A DNA stretch of 13,771 bases from UBA1412 sp964609795 (GTDB lineage: Bacteria > Verrucomicrobiota > Verrucomicrobiia > Limisphaerales > UBA1412), in the NCBI GenBank assembly GCA_964609795.1, contig CAZSTC010000053.1, positions 1 to 13,771 of the forward strand, in the 5' to 3' direction. Below the pieces are notes generated by a model. That model did not search any database. It had not been told where the DNA came from and saw nothing but the letters and a program-made list of their open reading frames with translations. Positions 1 to 7,088 of the stretch are shown here, in pieces (within the stretch, counting starts at the first letter, position 1; the number at the start of each line of letters is the position of its first letter). Made by a program: the position numbers and the translations under genes.

Positions 1-39
1 GAAGAGCGTTTAAAATTCTTCGCAGGTCGAAGGAAAAAA
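1..39. other. Short leader upstream of the first gene, with ribosome binding site
   Basis: These 39 bases hold no complete gene. A purine-rich GAAGGA at 29-34 lies five bases before the ATG at 40 and is a good Shine-Dalgarno match, one of the better ones in the window. GAAGA at 1-5 and TCTTC near 17-21 form a short inverted repeat that could be the end of an upstream hairpin, but the window edge cuts it off. Confidence 0.5.
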
Positions 40-486
40 ATGATCATCTCAACTTTGGAAGACAGCGCGAGGGCCGAGGCAATTGACCCGGCATTCAAAA
101 AGCTTTTCGATTACGTCAAAGCCACGGACTTCAGCCGGATAGAACCCGGACGCATCGAGCTCGACGGCGATAACCTCTTTATTAACTACATGGATGTCGA
201 GGGCGAGCCGGCGGAGAAGCGCCCGCTGGAAGTTCACCGCAAATATATCGACGTCCATATCCTTCTCTCGGGCAAAGAACGGATCGGCTGGCTGGCACCC
301 TCCGAGCTCAAGACCCGGACGCAGGATTTCGGCCCGGATTGCGACATGGCCCTCTACTCCGATACCCCGAGCCTCTTCATCGACCTCTTGCCGGGTCAGT
401 TCGCCATTATCTACCCCGAAGACCCCCATGCGCCGATCATCGGTGAGGGGAAAATCCGCAAACTGATCGCGAAGATCAAAATCTGA
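40..486 (+). CDS. YhcH/YjgK/YiaL family protein (cupin-like, putative sugar anomerase)
   Basis: This 148-residue protein matches the YhcH/YjgK/YiaL (EbgC-like) family in length and motifs. Members are small cytosolic double-stranded beta-helix proteins that bind a metal and a sugar; YhcH/NanQ acts as an N-acetylneuraminate anomerase, and EbgC is the small subunit of the Ebg beta-galactosidase. The hallmark metal site is visible: E64, H66, D71 and H73 in LEVHRKYIDVH, followed by GKERIGW, and later PEDPHAP with H130. The start is the ATG at 40, behind a GAAGGA. The stop codon shares one base with the start of the next gene (TGATG), so the two are probably translationally coupled. No sialic acid or galactoside gene is nearby, so the actual sugar cannot be told. 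Family assignment is firm; the anomerase role is inferred. Confidence 0.88.
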   Translation: MIISTLEDSARAEAIDPAFKKLFDYVKATDFSRIEPGRIELDGDNLFINYMDVEGEPAEKRPLEVHRKYIDVHILLSGKERIGWLAPSELKTRTQDFGPDCDMALYSDTPSLFIDLLPGQFAIIYPEDPHAPIIGEGKIRKLIAKIKI

Positions 487-1298
487 TGGAGGCCTCCGCT
501 TTTCCGATTGCTCTGGTCGGTGCCGGGAATCTGGCGACGAATCTGGGCACGGCTCTGAGCCGGGCCGGGTTCCCGATTCTGCAGGTCTATAGCCGCAGCG
601 AAGAATCGGCCTCTGCTCTGGCAGAGAAGCTCGGCTCTCAGGCGACGACAAATCCGGAAAAGTTGGTGACCGATGCCGAGCTCTATATCGTCGCGTTGAA
701 AGACTCCGCTCTGGAGACGCTCCTGCCCGAATTGCTCCGGGGCCGAGAGGAACGCTTCTGGGTCCACACCGCCGGAAGCATCCCGCTCAATATCTGGGAG
801 CGTGTCCCGGGCGTGAAGCGCTATGGCGTTTTATACCCGATGCAGACCTTCAGCAAAGCGCGGCTGGTCGATTTCCGCTCCATTCCGATTCTGCTCGAGG
901 CCAACGCACCGGCCCAGATGACCCTGCTCAAAGAGGTCGCCTCCACGCTCTCCGGAAACGTCCGGGAAGTTTCCAGTCGCCAGCGCCGGGCGATTCACAT
1001 GGCCGCCGTCTTTGCCTGCAACTTCACCAATCACTGCTATGCCCTGGCCGAAAAACTCCTGGCTGCCGAGGGGGTGCCCTTCGAGATATTGCTCCCGCTC
1101 ATCGATGAAACCGCGCGCAAAGTACACACTCTTCCGCCCCTGGAGGCACAGACCGGACCGGCCATCCGCTATGATGAAAACGTGATTCAGAAACATCTCG
1201 ATACGCTGAGCTCCGAGCCCGAGATGCAGACCCTCTACCGCCTCATGAGCCAAAGCATTCATGAAGCCGCCCAGGAGAAATCAAAGGGCATAGAATGA
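486..1298 (+). CDS. Rossmann-like and DUF2520 domain-containing protein (putative NADP-dependent oxidoreductase)
   Basis: This 270-residue protein has the two-domain plan of the Rossmann-like/DUF2520 family, distant relatives of pyrroline-5-carboxylate reductase and ketopantoate reductase. The N-terminal dinucleotide-binding fold begins at residue 8 with LVGAGNLATNLG (GxGN at 12-15), and an arginine in YSRS (about 37) could contact an NADP phosphate. Later hallmarks are GVLYPMQTFSK (114-124), RRAIHMAAVFACNFTNH (167-183) and QTGPAIRYDENV (222-233). The substrate is unknown for the whole family. The ATG at 486 overlaps the upstream stop and has no separate Shine-Dalgarno, which suggests coupling. 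In Bacteroidota this family is often beside HAD phosphatase and maf genes; here the partner is a YhcH-family protein. The gene ends just before the inverted-repeat region. Family call is confident; function is not known. Confidence 0.85.
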   Translation: MEASAFPIALVGAGNLATNLGTALSRAGFPILQVYSRSEESASALAEKLGSQATTNPEKLVTDAELYIVALKDSALETLLPELLRGREERFWVHTAGSIPLNIWERVPGVKRYGVLYPMQTFSKARLVDFRSIPILLEANAPAQMTLLKEVASTLSGNVREVSSRQRRAIHMAAVFACNFTNHCYALAEKLLAAEGVPFEILLPLIDETARKVHTLPPLEAQTGPAIRYDENVIQKHLDTLSSEPEMQTLYRLMSQSIHEAAQEKSKGIE

Positions 1299-1495
1299 CC
1301 GATTTTCCGGACGTCCCGGATGCGACCCCTACAGGGTCGTGGAAGGTGTGGGGACCAGACGGCACCCGGGGTCTTTGCCCCCGCTATGAGATGGGTATGC
1401 TCCGCATACCTTAAGAATGTGCATCCTTCGGATGCAAAAAACACCTTCCGGCAAAATGCAAACGCTTCAGACGCCTTTAAGCTCCCGATATAAAG
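1299..1495. other. Gene-free region rich in inverted repeats (possible structured RNA or dispersed repeat)
   Basis: This stretch separates two convergent genes. It contains five perfect short hairpins: TCCGG/CCGGA (1306-1320), CGACCC/GGGTCG (1323-1339), GGGG/CCCC (1368-1381), GGTATGC/GCATACC (1394-1410) and GCATCC/GGATGC (1421-1435). The last three are enclosed by a perfect 9-base stem, GGAAGGTGT at 1341-1349 with ACACCTTCC at 1441-1449. Six As at 1436-1441 read as a U-run on the minus strand, but no strong stem sits directly before them there. The array could end both convergent transcripts, be a non-coding RNA, or be an interspersed repeat. The 61-codon minus-strand frame across it looks like a by-product of the repeats. 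Bases 1450-1495 show nothing clear. Confidence 0.55.
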
Positions 1496-2488
1496 CTATT
1501 CCAGGCAGGTGCCCCGGAGAGAGCGATGGCCGGCGAGGAACTGCCGGGTAGTGAGGCGGTTTTTGCCTTCGCGCTGCAGGCTGTGAATTTTCAGGATACC
1601 GTCCCCGCAGGCGATATGGAGCTCGTCGCCCTCAGCCACCAGAATCGTCCCCGGAGGCGCTTGCGGAGTTTGGCAGACGACTTCGGCTTCCCAGATTTTG
1701 AGGAGGATTTTCTTGTCGCCCTCGGGCAGGTAGGTAAACGCTCCGGGCCAGGGTGTCAGGGCACGAATCCAGCAAGAAAGCACGCGAACCGGCCGGGTCC
1801 AATTTAGGTGCCCATCTTCTTTACAAATCTTGCGCGCATAGAGGTGCTCACCTTCGGGTTGAGGCACTGGGGTAATGCGTCCGGCCAGGTAATCGGGCAG
1901 CGTCGCCACGAGCAGCTCTGCACCCAGATCGGCCAAGCGGTCATGCAGGCTCTGGAAGTTATCGGACTCGCAAATCGGCGTCGTAGCGGTCGAAATCACA
2001 TCGCCCGTATCCAGCCCGGCATCCATCTTCATCAAGGCTACTCCGGTCTCGGGGCAATCATCGCAAATCGCCCACTGGATGGGGGCCGCACCCCGATAAC
2101 GAGGCAAGAGAGAGGTATGTATATTGACGCAGCCCAGGCGCGGAATATCCAGTAGAGCCTGGGGAAGAATTTGCCCATACGCCGCGACGATGATGAGATC
2201 GGGCTCATGCCGGGCGATCCACTCCAGCGACTCCGGGTCGCGTGCCCGGCGCGGCTGGAAGCATTCGATGCCGAATTCCTGGGCGACAAGCTTCACCGGT
2301 GTGGGCTGAAGCTGCAGTTTTCTCCCCTTGGGTTTATCGGGCTGGGAAATCACGCCCGTGACTTTCCAGAGCCCTTTGCCCGATTCTTCGGATGAGACGA
2401 TGAGCCGACGCAGACAGTAAGCCGCCAGCTCCGGGGTCCCCATAAAAATGAGGGAGGCTTCTCCAGAATTCGTTTTCAATGCGTCCAC
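1496..2488 (-). CDS. fmt: Methionyl-tRNA formyltransferase
   Basis: Fmt transfers a formyl group from 10-formyl-tetrahydrofolate to the initiator Met-tRNA in the cytosol. The 330-residue product starts its formyltransferase fold with LIFMGTPELAAYCLRRL (13-29). It carries the active-site signature NIHTSLLPRYRG (N122, H124) and MDAGLDTGD with D160, equivalent to the Asn-His-Asp triad of E. coli Fmt at a constant offset of 16. DKPKGRKLQLQPTPVK (51-66) is the mobile loop that grips the acceptor stem. Residues from about 210 form the C-terminal OB-like tRNA-binding domain, ending in FLAGHRSLRG. The start is a GTG (plus-strand CAC at 2486-2488) behind AAGGA three bases away; the next in-frame ATG falls inside the conserved GTPE motif. 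It lies 17 bases after the transporter gene in the same direction. The usual partner def is not adjacent. Confidence 0.96.
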   Translation of the reverse strand: MDALKTNSGEASLIFMGTPELAAYCLRRLIVSSEESGKGLWKVTGVISQPDKPKGRKLQLQPTPVKLVAQEFGIECFQPRRARDPESLEWIARHEPDLIIVAAYGQILPQALLDIPRLGCVNIHTSLLPRYRGAAPIQWAICDDCPETGVALMKMDAGLDTGDVISTATTPICESDNFQSLHDRLADLGAELLVATLPDYLAGRITPVPQPEGEHLYARKICKEDGHLNWTRPVRVLSCWIRALTPWPGAFTYLPEGDKKILLKIWEAEVVCQTPQAPPGTILVAEGDELHIACGDGILKIHSLQREGKNRLTTRQFLAGHRSLRGTCLE

Positions 2489-2505
2489 CGTTCCTTTTTC
2501 AGTTC

Positions 2506-5040
2506 TTATTCAGGTTGAATTCCCTCCTGCAAATTATCTTTGCGGGTGAGCCAGCCGATGCGTTTGAGGAGAATCATCAAGGCCGGGAGAATCGTGAGCG
2601 CCGCGATCATGCACATCAGAGTCCCTACGCCCATGACGAAGCCCAGGCTCTGAATTCCCTGATGGCGCCCGAGCATAAGACTGCCGAAGCCGGCAATGGT
2701 CGTCAGGGCCGAGATAATCACCGCCAGACCCGTACTGTTGGCCAACACCATCGGTTTACCCTCCTCGAGATAGCGGTTCAATATCTGAATTCCGCCTGAG
2801 ATGCCGACCCCCACGGTCATCGGGACCGACATGATATTGGCCGGATTAAAGGGAATGGAGAAAATCACCATGCAGCCGACCAGCCAGCACATCCCGACGG
2901 CCACCGGGACCAGGGCCAGCAGGACATAGGTGGGATTGCGAAACCTCAGGTAGAGGAGAATCAGAATCGCTCCCAGGGAATACCAGGCCGCCTCCACGTA
3001 ACTATTTTTGAGCAGCGTCGTATATTCATAGAGCTGGATGGGCGAGCCNNNNNNNNNNNNNNNNNNNNNNNNNNNNNNNNNNNNNNNNNNNNNNNNNNNN
3101 NNNNNNNNNNNNNNNNNNNNNNNNNNNNNNNNNNNNNNNNNNNNNNNNACGATTCTATTCGAGAGCTTCTCAAGAGTCTCCAGGAGATTTTTCTCGTCGG
3201 GGTTATCCTTCACCTCGCCAATGGCAAAGCTCACATACCCCTGCAAGCGCACAAGCTGCTGATCAAACCGGGCAACATCCACCTTATTGAGCTCCGGCGG
3301 CAATATCTGAAGCGGCTGGGCGATTTCCTTGATTCGGCCAATTCGCTCCAGTTTTTCGCTGACTCGATCGTCTTCCGTAAACTGAGCCGCTGACTGAACA
3401 TGGTTGACGCTCGGGAGCTTCTCCATCTCTTTTTGCAACCGCAGCGCCTCCCTGGAATCCTTGGCCATGACGATTCCATAAATAACCGAATGCGTGGCGG
3501 CATCGATCAATCGACGCTCCAGAACCACCGCCGGCAGGTCGCGCGACTGCATGTTGAGCAGGTTGTAATCAAAATAGACTCTGGGAAATGCGAAAACAAT
3601 GGACGCAGCCGTCGCCAGAAGTCCAAGCCCGAAAAGCGTCTTGGGGAATTTGAACCAAAGCTGGTCAATCTTCTGACGCAGGCGGGGTACCTTTTTCTCG
3701 GGGCGGTTTTTCCGTTTCCAGTGAGCTCCTTTGAGGAGCAGAATCGGCAAGATCGTCATCATCGGCACCAGGCAGATAATGAGCCCGCCGCCGCTAATAA
3801 TGCCCATTTCTTTAACGCCCTGGAATTTGCCCAGCCCCATTGCCAGGAAGGCTCCGGCCGTTGCGATTCCTCCGGTGAAAATCCCGAGCCCGGTATTGAC
3901 CAGCGAAATATGAATCGCTTTGGAGGGACGCCGTCCTTTACCCAGCTCTTCCTCAAAGCGGCTGACCAGGTGGACGCCGAAATCGATTCCCAAGCCAATC
4001 AGCATCGGCAGGAAAGTAATGGTGAGGAGATTCAGGCGGCCAACGACCAGCGTGGTCCAGCCCATCGTAAAGATCAACCCCAGGAGCAGGCAGAACGTAG
4101 CCACAACAGGCCGATGCCACTCCCGGTATCCATAGCAGAAGATGAAAAGACAGAGGACCAAAGAAACGATACTCGAGAGAGTCGTATCCTTCTGGCTCTG
4201 CTGCATCTCGTCAAACTCCAGAATCGGTTCGCCTGTGATGCCGACGTTTACCCCTCCCACCAGCATTTTGACATCTTCGACCAGATAGCGCAGCCGGCTC
4301 ACGGCCTCTGGCGCCACTTCGCTCGAAACGATATGCAGATTGACCAGGTACATTTTCCCGTCGCCGAACGTGATATATTGCTGCCTCTCGGCCTCTTCTC
4401 CGCTTCCGAAGAGAGTTGCCAGACCGGGCGACATGGGGACTCCGGGCTTGGTAACCGCGCCGTGGGCTCCGCCGAGGATTCGCTCCAGGGCGGGCAGCGT
4501 ATTGATCATATCCAGGTTCTCCTGAGTCTCGGCCTTCTGAGCCCGCATGAAGCGGTCATTCACATAATTGAAGAGATCGACCAGATTGGTAATGCCGACA
4601 AAATCCTGAATGAAAGGCGCATAGTTTTTGAGCTCGGCCTCCAGATCCACCAACATGCTTTCATCGGAGAAAAGCAGGGCCTTATTGCCCATCATTTTCA
4701 TGTCTCCTTTATAGAAAACGTCGGTGAAGAGATTGGTTTCGGCCTCCAGCCGTGCGCCCAGGAGCTCCACGAACATCCGGTTGCGGTCGAAGCTGTCGCT
4801 CTCCACGACGACCACGATGTCATCCTGGTTCGGGAATTCCTCCTGATACTTGAGGAAAATCTTGTGATACTTCTGGTCCTCGCCCACCAGCTCATTGCGG
4901 TTGGTGCTGAACTGGAGGTACTCGACCGTGTACCAGATCGAGACCACGGCCAGGAGAAGCTGGGCGACGACAATACGCTTGGGATAAAGCATTGTCCAGT
5001 CGGCCGTTTTGGCTAACAGTTTACTGATCCATTTGAGCAT
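2506..5040 (-). CDS. MMPL/RND family membrane transporter (HpnN-like), interrupted by an assembly gap
   Basis: This is a proton-driven inner-membrane exporter of the RND superfamily in its MMPL/HpnN-like branch, which moves lipids or other hydrophobic envelope molecules. The nominal 844 residues show the duplicated plan. TM1 is near 22-42. A long periplasmic loop (about 43-285) contains FPNQDDIVVVVE. Five helices follow (about 287-437), with GLGIDFGVHL at 349-358. After TM7 (about 468-486) comes a second periplasmic loop, then five more helices up to about 830. TGEPILEFDEM (269-279) and GSPIQLYEYT (665-674) are matching points of the two halves. The second half reads GVGISGGIQI where the first has GIDFG, so the acidic residue is missing. 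Residues 631-664 are unknown because of 100 Ns. The start is the ATG at 5040. The gene follows recJ by 62 bases. The substrate is unknown. Confidence 0.85.
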   Translation of the reverse strand: MLKWISKLLAKTADWTMLYPKRIVVAQLLLAVVSIWYTVEYLQFSTNRNELVGEDQKYHKIFLKYQEEFPNQDDIVVVVESDSFDRNRMFVELLGARLEAETNLFTDVFYKGDMKMMGNKALLFSDESMLVDLEAELKNYAPFIQDFVGITNLVDLFNYVNDRFMRAQKAETQENLDMINTLPALERILGGAHGAVTKPGVPMSPGLATLFGSGEEAERQQYITFGDGKMYLVNLHIVSSEVAPEAVSRLRYLVEDVKMLVGGVNVGITGEPILEFDEMQQSQKDTTLSSIVSLVLCLFIFCYGYREWHRPVVATFCLLLGLIFTMGWTTLVVGRLNLLTITFLPMLIGLGIDFGVHLVSRFEEELGKGRRPSKAIHISLVNTGLGIFTGGIATAGAFLAMGLGKFQGVKEMGIISGGGLIICLVPMMTILPILLLKGAHWKRKNRPEKKVPRLRQKIDQLWFKFPKTLFGLGLLATAASIVFAFPRVYFDYNLLNMQSRDLPAVVLERRLIDAATHSVIYGIVMAKDSREALRLQKEMEKLPSVNHVQSAAQFTEDDRVSEKLERIGRIKEIAQPLQILPPELNKVDVARFDQQLVRLQGYVSFAIGEVKDNPDEKNLLETLEKLSNRIXXXXXXXXXXXXXXXXXXXXXXXXXXXXXXXXXXGSPIQLYEYTTLLKNSYVEAAWYSLGAILILLYLRFRNPTYVLLALVPVAVGMCWLVGCMVIFSIPFNPANIMSVPMTVGVGISGGIQILNRYLEEGKPMVLANSTGLAVIISALTTIAGFGSLMLGRHQGIQSLGFVMGVGTLMCMIAALTILPALMILLKRIGWLTRKDNLQEGIQPE
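3049..3148. other. Assembly gap of 100 Ns inside the transporter gene
   Basis: Exactly 100 unresolved bases occur here. This is the conventional placeholder length for a scaffold join of unknown size, so it should not be read as a measured distance. The transporter frame is open on both sides and stays in phase across a 100-base gap, which supports correct order and orientation of the two contigs. The missing piece belongs to the second periplasmic loop. Confidence 0.98.
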
Positions 5041-5102
5041 GCTCTCTTAAAAGTATTTGTTGGGTCAATATCGGTTTATCGTTCAACAGGGGATGCCGAG
5101 GT

Positions 5103-6854
5103 TTAATCCTCGCTCTGTTTCCAATCCAGTATTTTGAGCCGGACGACTTCCTGGCCGCTGAAGTTATCGAGCGTCGGCTCGAAAGCAATATCCAGAAAAG
5201 AACCAAACTCCGGAAGCGGCTCCTCAAAATTCCAGATCACCCCTTCGACGGTTTCCGCACTGCCATCATTCAAAAATAATTTCAGGTGCCGCTGCATCTG
5301 CCCGAATTTCCGCCAGGGCCGCGCCATCCGTGCACCGCGAACGGCAAAAGTCAGAGAGGGATTGCCCATCCCGAAGGGTGCCAGCCGGAAGAGCTCTTTG
5401 AGATTCTCGGGGGTAATCTGGCAGAACTTCACCTCCGCATCCAAGAGCAAATTCGGCTTAATGACCTTAGAACCCAGGGCTTTCAGGGCCACCTGGTTCA
5501 GGCATTGGCGGAAGCTCTCCAACTGATTGAGCTCGAGCTCCACCCCGGCGGCCATCGAGTGGCCTCCGTGGTTCAGAAGCAGCCCCTCACACTGCCGCAG
5601 TGCCTCAGCCATATCGAAACCATCCACACTCCGGCAGGAGCCGCGCCAATTCTGGCCGTTGCCGCCCAGGATGACCACCGGCCGACGGAATTGCTTGGCC
5701 ACCTGGGCCGCAGCGATCCCAATAACGCCAATGTGCCAATCAAAGCTCCCCTCCACAATCACAAAATCTTTTTCCGGGTTGAAATTCCGCTTCACCCGGC
5801 TGATCACCTCTTCGGCGATTCGATTCTGCAAGCCTTTACGATCCTGGTTCACCTGCTCCAATTGCTGTGCCAGGCACACGGCCTGCCCCGGGTCCGGAGT
5901 CGTCAGGAGCTCCAGCGCCACCTGAGCATCCTCCAGGCGCCCGGCCGCATTGAGCCGGGGAGCCAGGTAGAAAGAGACGTCATCCACCGAAACCACCCGG
6001 CGACGGCTCGAATTCAAAAGCTCCTGCAGCCCCAGGCGTCGGGTCTGGGCGATTCTCTTCAGGCCGTGCGCCACGAAAATCCGGTTCTCTCCCTTGAGCT
6101 TGACGAGATCGGCAATGGTGCCCAGCGCGACCAGGTCCAGAACCTCCTTGAGGTCAAATTTTTCGGCCCATTCCTCATTGGCGAGGCGGCCTTTCTTCAA
6201 AATCGCATGGGCCAGCTTGAAGGCCAGACCGGCCGAGCAGAGCGCTTGCAGCTCTTTGAGTTGTCGCTGCGGCGGCTCTCCCTCCGGGATATTGCGCGGA
6301 TTGACCAACGCATAAGGATTGGGCCTCTCCGCATGGTCTATCTGATGATGGTCAAGAACGATAACATCGAGACCTCCCCTCTGAAGACGCTCAATCCCCT
6401 TGGAAGAAGTGGAGCCGCAATCTACGGCCAGGAGCACACGCGTCTCCGGGTAGCTCTTCAGACAGTGATCGATCCCCTCTTCCGAAAGCCCGTAGCCCTC
6501 CTCCATCCGGATAGGCAGGTAGCTGCCCTGGAAATTCCAGCCCAGTACCGAGAAAAATTCGCTTAAGATAGCCGCGGCGGTAATCCCATCTGCATCGTAA
6601 TCACCAAAAATCGTGACTGGTTCCCCAAGTTCCTTTGCCAGGAGCAGACGCGTGACCGCCTTTTCCATATCGGGAATCAGAAACGGATCACCCAGCTTTT
6701 TTAAAAAAGGTTCGAGAAAGCTCTCCGCCTCTTCAGCTGTCCTCACCCGCCGGTTCCAAAGACAACGCGCCATCAAGGGGCTCACTCCCAACCGGGCGGC
6801 GAGCTCCTCAACTGCAACTGGCTCAAAGTCATGAAATTTCCAAAAATAGCGCAT
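5103..6854 (-). CDS. recJ: Single-stranded-DNA-specific exonuclease RecJ
   Basis: RecJ degrades single-stranded DNA 5' to 3' in recombination and in base-excision and mismatch repair, using a Mn2+ DHH phosphoesterase core. From the ATG at 6854 the protein is 583 residues, normal for the family. Motifs in order are FGDYDADG (83-90, D85/D87/D89), AVDCGS (143-148, D145), VLDHHQIDH (166-174, DHH at 168-170), DLVALGTIADL and, in the DHHA1 domain, LNHGGHSMAAGVEL. The rest is the OB-fold that binds DNA. An upstream in-frame GTG at 6887 would add 11 residues. I prefer the ATG because homologues begin near the aromatic WKF stretch, AGGGG sits three bases before it, and the GTG has no ribosome binding site. 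It heads the minus-strand run recJ, transporter, fmt. Confidence 0.95.
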   Translation of the reverse strand: MRYFWKFHDFEPVAVEELAARLGVSPLMARCLWNRRVRTAEEAESFLEPFLKKLGDPFLIPDMEKAVTRLLLAKELGEPVTIFGDYDADGITAAAILSEFFSVLGWNFQGSYLPIRMEEGYGLSEEGIDHCLKSYPETRVLLAVDCGSTSSKGIERLQRGGLDVIVLDHHQIDHAERPNPYALVNPRNIPEGEPPQRQLKELQALCSAGLAFKLAHAILKKGRLANEEWAEKFDLKEVLDLVALGTIADLVKLKGENRIFVAHGLKRIAQTRRLGLQELLNSSRRRVVSVDDVSFYLAPRLNAAGRLEDAQVALELLTTPDPGQAVCLAQQLEQVNQDRKGLQNRIAEEVISRVKRNFNPEKDFVIVEGSFDWHIGVIGIAAAQVAKQFRRPVVILGGNGQNWRGSCRSVDGFDMAEALRQCEGLLLNHGGHSMAAGVELELNQLESFRQCLNQVALKALGSKVIKPNLLLDAEVKFCQITPENLKELFRLAPFGMGNPSLTFAVRGARMARPWRKFGQMQRHLKLFLNDGSAETVEGVIWNFEEPLPEFGSFLDIAFEPTLDNFSGQEVVRLKILDWKQSED

Positions 6855-7088
6855 TGGCCCCTGCAATTCTGCCAAAATTCCGCCCACATATAAATGCTAA
6901 AATACAGAATCTCTTTCAAGAGCGGCTCAGAATAATTATTCTTTAAACTTTTGAGATTAAATTGATTTCCAGTAACTTATATACCCCTAAAAACTGTCTT
7001 ATCTTCCGAAAAAACCTCTTGACCCCGGCAGCCGCAGAGCCCCTACTCTTCCTTGAAGAGCGGCGTACCTTCTGCTATTGTTCGGTCT
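6855..7088. promoter_or_regulatory. Divergent AT-rich intergenic region between recJ and nadA
   Basis: About 230 bases separate the two divergent starts and the middle is much richer in A and T than the genes. Weak promoter candidates exist in both directions. For nadA, TTGAGA (6951-6956) lies 16 bases before TAACTT (6973-6978). For recJ, TTGAAA on the minus strand (6914-6919) lies 17 bases before CATTTA (6891-6896); if used, this would start transcription close to the GTG at 6887 and favour the ATG at 6854. AATAATTATT (6931-6940) is a perfect palindrome between them and could be an operator. A stem-loop near the nadA start is listed separately. None of the promoter calls is strong. Confidence 0.4.
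7031..7064 (+). promoter_or_regulatory. Stem-loop in the nadA leader
   Basis: CTCTTC (7046-7051) and GAAGAG (7055-7060) form a perfect hairpin with a three-base loop. GCCGC (7031-7035) can pair with GCGGC (7060-7064) around it, leaving a one-sided internal loop; the two stems compete for one G. It ends 24 bases before the preferred ATG of nadA and overlaps the alternative TTG start at 7053. No U-run follows, so it is not a simple terminator. Control of nadA translation is possible but only inferred. Confidence 0.35.

Noticed and set aside
49..651. Open frame of 200 codons on the minus strand
   Set aside because: Antisense to two overlapping genes with clear family motifs.
1368..1441. Classical rho-independent terminator for either convergent gene
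   Set aside because: On the plus strand the last hairpin is followed by As, not Ts; on the minus strand the T-run precedes that hairpin and no strong stem lies directly before it.
1259..1444. 61-codon minus-strand frame over the hairpin region
   Set aside because: It covers the inverted repeats and runs into the end of the DUF2520 gene; no start signal and no domain. Better explained as a by-product of the repeat element.
3400..5016. Open frame of 538 codons on the plus strand
   Set aside because: It lies wholly antisense to the well-supported transporter, and its composition (rich in His, Gln, Asn, Arg) is typical of a shadow of GC-rich coding DNA.
5286..6566. Open frame of 426 codons on the plus strand
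   Set aside because: Antisense to recJ, which has all its catalytic motifs; no recognisable domain in the shadow.
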